8,561 nucleotides of DNA from Actinomycetota bacterium (GTDB lineage Bacteria > Actinomycetota > Thermoleophilia > Gaiellales > Gaiellaceae): contig PMXT01000049.1 of the NCBI GenBank assembly GCA_003170995.1, forward strand, positions 3,986-12,546, read 5' to 3'. The stretch's first letter is position 1, and every line of letters starts with the position of its first letter. This document shows positions 6,133 to 8,561 of the stretch, piece after piece. The notes under the pieces are model-generated. The model made no database searches and had not been told where the DNA came from. It saw only the letters and a list, made by a program, of their open reading frames with translations. A program made the position numbers and the translations under genes.

Positions 6133-7233
6133 CTACCTCGGCGACCAGTAGATCCGCTCGACATAGGCGCGATAGGAGGCGACGAAATCTTCGAGGGCGT
6201 CGCCACCGAACTTCTCTTTGGCCGCCTTGGCCAGCTCGAAGGCGATCGCGGCCTCGGCGATCACGGCGAGCGCCTCGACGGCGGTCGTGTCCGACCTCTC
6301 GACCAGCGCCTCGGCGGGCTCGCCGCTCGCCACATCAACCGAGCGGAGTGGCTTCATCAAAGTCGGGATCGGCTTCATCGCGGCATGCAGCACAATCTCC
6401 TCGCCGTTCGTGAGGCCGCCTTCCAGGCCGCCGGCGCGGTTCGTCTCGCGGTAGTAGCCGCGCTCGTCGCGGAAGATCTCGTCCTGGGCCTCGGAGCCGG
6501 GCGCGCGCGCAAGCGCGAAGCCCTCACCCATCTCGACGCCCTTGACGGCCTGGATCCCGGCCAGCGCCTGTGCCAGTCGCCCGTCGAGGCGATCGGACTT
6601 GTCGGCGTAGGAGCCCAGTCCCGGCGGAACACCTCGCGCGCGTACCTCGACGATGCCGCCGAGTGTGTCCTTTTCCTTGCGCGCTTTGTCGATAGCGGCG
6701 TGCATCGCGTCTTCGCCCGCCTCGCCTCCGATCTCGAGCACGCTGCCCACGACCTCGATTCCGATCTCGCACAGGAGTTGCTTCGCCACCGAGCCGGCGG
6801 CGACGAAGACTGCCGTGTGCCGGGCACTGGCACGCTCGAGCACATTGCGAACATCGTCGAAGCCGTGCTTGAGCAGCCCGGAGAGGTCGGCGTGGCCGGG
6901 CCGGGGCAGAGTCACCGGTGTCGTGCCCTTTCCCTCCGGCTCGCCCTCCGGCGCCCAGGGACTCATCCCCCACGTCCAATGGGAGTGATCGCGGTTGCGA
7001 ATGACGAGCGCGAGCGGTGTTCCGAGCGTCTTTCCCTGGCGCAGCCCGGCCAGTACCTCGATCTCGTCTTGCTCGATCTGCTGCCTGGGAGAGCGGCCGT
7101 AACCTTGCTGACGACGGCGCAGGTCGGCTTCGATCGCGTCGCGATCGAGCTCTAGACCGGCCGGCAAGCCGCTCAATATCGCCACGAGCGCCGGCCCGTG
7201 CGACTCTCCGGCGGTGACGAGCGAAAGAGTCAT
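6133..7233 (-). CDS. aroC: Chorismate synthase
   Basis: Catalyses loss of phosphate from 5-enolpyruvylshikimate-3-phosphate to give chorismate, the last common step to aromatic amino acids and folate; it needs reduced FMN. Length (366 aa) is normal for the bacterial enzyme. The family signatures are visible: TAGESHGPALVAILSGLPAGL (7-27) with catalytic His12; RRRQQGYGRSPRQQIEQDEIEVL (39-61); RPGHADLSGLLKHG (111-124) with catalytic His114, followed by DVRNVLERASARHTA; and RSDTTAVEALAVIAEAA (313-329). The start is ATG 7233, giving the standard MTLSLVTAGESHG N-terminus. It lies 47-50 nt after aroE, with no strong Shine-Dalgarno and a TAGATT box 6 nt upstream. It is probably also reached by read-through from mltG-aroE. 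I see no built-in flavin reductase domain, so FMN reduction must come from another protein, as in other bacteria. Confidence 0.98.
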   Translation of the reverse strand: MTLSLVTAGESHGPALVAILSGLPAGLELDRDAIEADLRRRQQGYGRSPRQQIEQDEIEVLAGLRQGKTLGTPLALVIRNRDHSHWTWGMSPWAPEGEPEGKGTTPVTLPRPGHADLSGLLKHGFDDVRNVLERASARHTAVFVAAGSVAKQLLCEIGIEVVGSVLEIGGEAGEDAMHAAIDKARKEKDTLGGIVEVRARGVPPGLGSYADKSDRLDGRLAQALAGIQAVKGVEMGEGFALARAPGSEAQDEIFRDERGYYRETNRAGGLEGGLTNGEEIVLHAAMKPIPTLMKPLRSVDVASGEPAEALVERSDTTAVEALAVIAEAAIAFELAKAAKEKFGGDALEDFVASYRAYVERIYWSPR

Positions 7234-7239
7234 GTCTTC

Positions 7240-7245
7240 AATCTA
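7240..7245 (-). promoter_or_regulatory. Possible -10 box for aroC
   Basis: TAGATT on the minus strand ends exactly 6 nt before the aroC ATG (7233). The best -35 at a 17-nt spacing, TGGCGA, matches only three of six consensus bases. A weak GAAG also lies just before the ATG, so ordinary initiation cannot be excluded. It belongs to the set of -10-like boxes at identical offset in this window. Confidence 0.3.
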
Positions 7246-7283
7246 TTGCTTGAGGGCCGATCTCGCCAGGACTGCATGCTTCC

Positions 7284-8096
7284 CTAACGGGATAGACCCT
7301 TTGGGCGGATGGCGGAGCGCATGACCTCGATCGGGGCCTCGATCCCTGTCCAGTGCTCGAAGGCCGCGGCGCCCTGGCGAACGAGCACTTCCAGGCCGTC
7401 CACCACCGTCAGGCAACCGGCCCGGTGTGCCGCCGCGATCAGAGCAGTCGGCGATCCGTCGGGCTTGTAGGCGAGATCGACGACCAGTTGATCGGCTCGT
7501 GGCGGCACCGGCAGCTCGTCCTTGATCGGAGTCGCGTTGACGATGATCTTCATCGCCTCCCCGCTCGGCGGCCAGTCGAGCTCGCGCACCTCGAGCTCGG
7601 GATCGAGCGCACGCACGAAGGCCGCCAGCTCCTCGCTACGCTCCGCGCTGGAGATCGAAAGCGAGGCGATGCCCACATCCACGAAGGCCGCCGCCAGCGC
7701 CTGGGCAGCGCCACCGGCTCCGAGCAGGAGCACGTCCGCCCCCTCCGGCTCGACCGCGCTCGTGACGGCGAAGCCGTCGGTCGAGGTGCCATAGAGCGTG
7801 CCGTCTTCGCGCACGACAACGGTGTTGACGGAACGGGCGCGCCCCGCCACCTTCGAGAGCTCGTCGCAGAGCTCGCATGCCGCCAGCTTGTGCGGGATCG
7901 TGACATTAGCGCCGGTAAAACCGAGAGCGGGCAGGCCACGGAAGGCATCCGCGAGCGCCGCCGGCTTGACGTGCAGCGGCACATAAACCCAGTCGAGGCC
8001 GAGCTCGCGGAAAGCCGCGTTCTGCATCTGCGGCGAGAGTGAAGGCGCCACCGGATCGCCGATCAACCCGACCAGACGTGTCGTACCGGCGATCAC
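7284..8096 (-). CDS. aroE: Shikimate dehydrogenase
   Basis: Reduces 3-dehydroshikimate to shikimate, step four of the pathway. It has 270 aa, the usual size. The substrate domain (1-about 112) has PSLSP with Ser19 and Ser21, GANVTIPHK with catalytic Lys70, SVNTV with Asn91, and GTSTDGF with catalytic Asp107. The nucleotide domain has LLLGAGGAAQA (123-133), VNATP (186-190) and VVDLAYKP. The C-terminal DGLEVLVRQGAAAFEHWTG matches the end of the substrate site. The adenine-ribose phosphate motif NRTxx(K/R), usually found after the second strand, is replaced by ISSAERSEE (148-156), leaving Arg153 as the nearest basic residue. NADP preference is therefore uncertain. The GTG start overlaps the mltG stop as GTGA, implying coupled translation. 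The N-terminus MIAGTTRLVGLIGDPVAPSLSP aligns well with the family, supporting this start. Confidence 0.96.
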   Translation of the reverse strand: MIAGTTRLVGLIGDPVAPSLSPQMQNAAFRELGLDWVYVPLHVKPAALADAFRGLPALGFTGANVTIPHKLAACELCDELSKVAGRARSVNTVVVREDGTLYGTSTDGFAVTSAVEPEGADVLLLGAGGAAQALAAAFVDVGIASLSISSAERSEELAAFVRALDPELEVRELDWPPSGEAMKIIVNATPIKDELPVPPRADQLVVDLAYKPDGSPTALIAAAHRAGCLTVVDGLEVLVRQGAAAFEHWTGIEAPIEVMRSAIRPKGLSR

Positions 8097-8561
8097 TTGA
8101 TGTACCCCCAGGCTCGTTCGTGAGCAACGAAGTCGGCGTAGCTCGAGGTGAAGTAGTGGTGCTTTTTATCGGGCTTGCGCAGGTAGTAGAGGTAGTGATG
8201 GTTCCGGTCGGGATGGGCAGCGGCCTGTATCGAGGCCAGCCCGGGGTTGGCGATCGGAGTTGGCGGCAGGCCGAAGCGGCGGCCGGTGTTGTAGGGATTC
8301 GAGCTGTTCAGGTGCGGGGCGAGCGGATCGGTCGGCTTCAGGTTGAGCCCGTAACGAAGCGTCGCGTCGATGCCGAGCGTCATGTGGGCGTGCAGACGGT
8401 TGTAGATCACGCCCGCTACCTTGGCACGCTCGTCGGGCGAGAAGGCCTCCTTCTCGACCATCGAGGCGATGATCAGCACGTCGTAGCGAGTGAGATTCTT
8501 CGAGCGCGCGTAACGCAGGTCGAGCTTCTTCCAGGCGGCGCGGAAGGCGACGAGCTGGTCG
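8093..8561 (-). CDS. mltG: Endolytic murein transglycosylase MltG (YceG-like), C-terminal 155 residues
   Basis: MltG is a membrane-anchored lytic transglycosylase that cuts nascent glycan strands outside the cytoplasmic membrane and influences glycan length. The window holds only the C-terminal catalytic part; the transmembrane anchor and N-terminal domain lie beyond 8561. The frame stays open to the edge through KKLDLRYARSKNLTRYD. Family landmarks are ASMVEKEA with the catalytic Glu (visible residue 36), VAGVIYNRL, LGIDATLRYGL, the SNPYNTGRRFGLPPTPIANPG block, ASIQAAAHP and the terminal HHYFTSSYADFVAHERAWGYIK. The stop TGA overlaps the aroE GTG. mltG directly before aroE is common in actinobacteria and puts a cell-wall enzyme at the head of the aromatic cluster. 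Confidence 0.95.
   Translation of the reverse strand, partial: DQLVAFRAAWKKLDLRYARSKNLTRYDVLIIASMVEKEAFSPDERAKVAGVIYNRLHAHMTLGIDATLRYGLNLKPTDPLAPHLNSSNPYNTGRRFGLPPTPIANPGLASIQAAAHPDRNHHYLYYLRKPDKKHHYFTSSYADFVAHERAWGYIK

Noticed and set aside
6079..7155. A 358-codon open frame on the plus strand opposite aroC
   Set aside because: It is antisense to a clearly recognisable chorismate synthase. Long antisense frames are expected in GC-rich DNA with biased third positions, and its translation resembles no family I know.

Overview
The window looks like chromosomal DNA from a high-GC actinobacterium. The gene order mltG-aroE-aroC-aroK/aroB-aroQ-pepP-efp is the order I know from Actinomycetota. The secreted protein at the left end carries a lysine-rich domain, an Ig-like module (QWRRCDSAGNNC...LTSSDVSHALRVVV) and RCC1-type repeats, a style I associate with Thermoleophilia (Solirubrobacterales/Gaiellales). 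That class-level placement is inference.

All supported genes lie on the minus strand, so the cluster reads right to left. From 8561 down to 6133 are the C-terminus of the MltG endolytic transglycosylase, shikimate dehydrogenase (aroE, 4-nt overlap with mltG) and chorismate synthase (aroC). A 257-nt gap (5876-6132) follows and holds two copies of a 43-bp composite repeat with a perfect palindrome. Next come a fused shikimate kinase/3-dehydroquinate synthase (aroKB, 4415-5875) and a Phd-type antitoxin plus PIN-domain toxin pair (4305-3628) inserted into the pathway cluster. Type II 3-dehydroquinase (aroQ), an M24 aminopeptidase (pepP, 4-nt overlap with aroQ) and elongation factor P (efp) complete the run. 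After a hairpin-containing gap (1222-1508), a separately promoted secreted RCC1-repeat protein runs off the left edge.

Together the window encodes five enzymatic steps of the shikimate pathway: AroB, AroQ, AroE, AroK and AroC. AroA and the first enzyme (DAHP synthase) are not here. EF-P and PepP are the usual housekeeping passengers of this cluster.

The most interesting observations are as follows. (1) Four genes with untranslated space upstream (aroC, aroKB, aroQ and the RCC1 gene) have a -10-like hexamer ending exactly 6 nt before the ATG and no Shine-Dalgarno sequence, which suggests leaderless transcripts and several internal promoters. (2) A duplicated palindromic element separates aroC from aroKB. 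(3) A toxin-antitoxin pair with its own promoter splits aroKB from aroQ. (4) aroK and aroB form a tight fusion. I see no clearly new multi-gene system; the cluster itself is ordinary housekeeping DNA with these local peculiarities.
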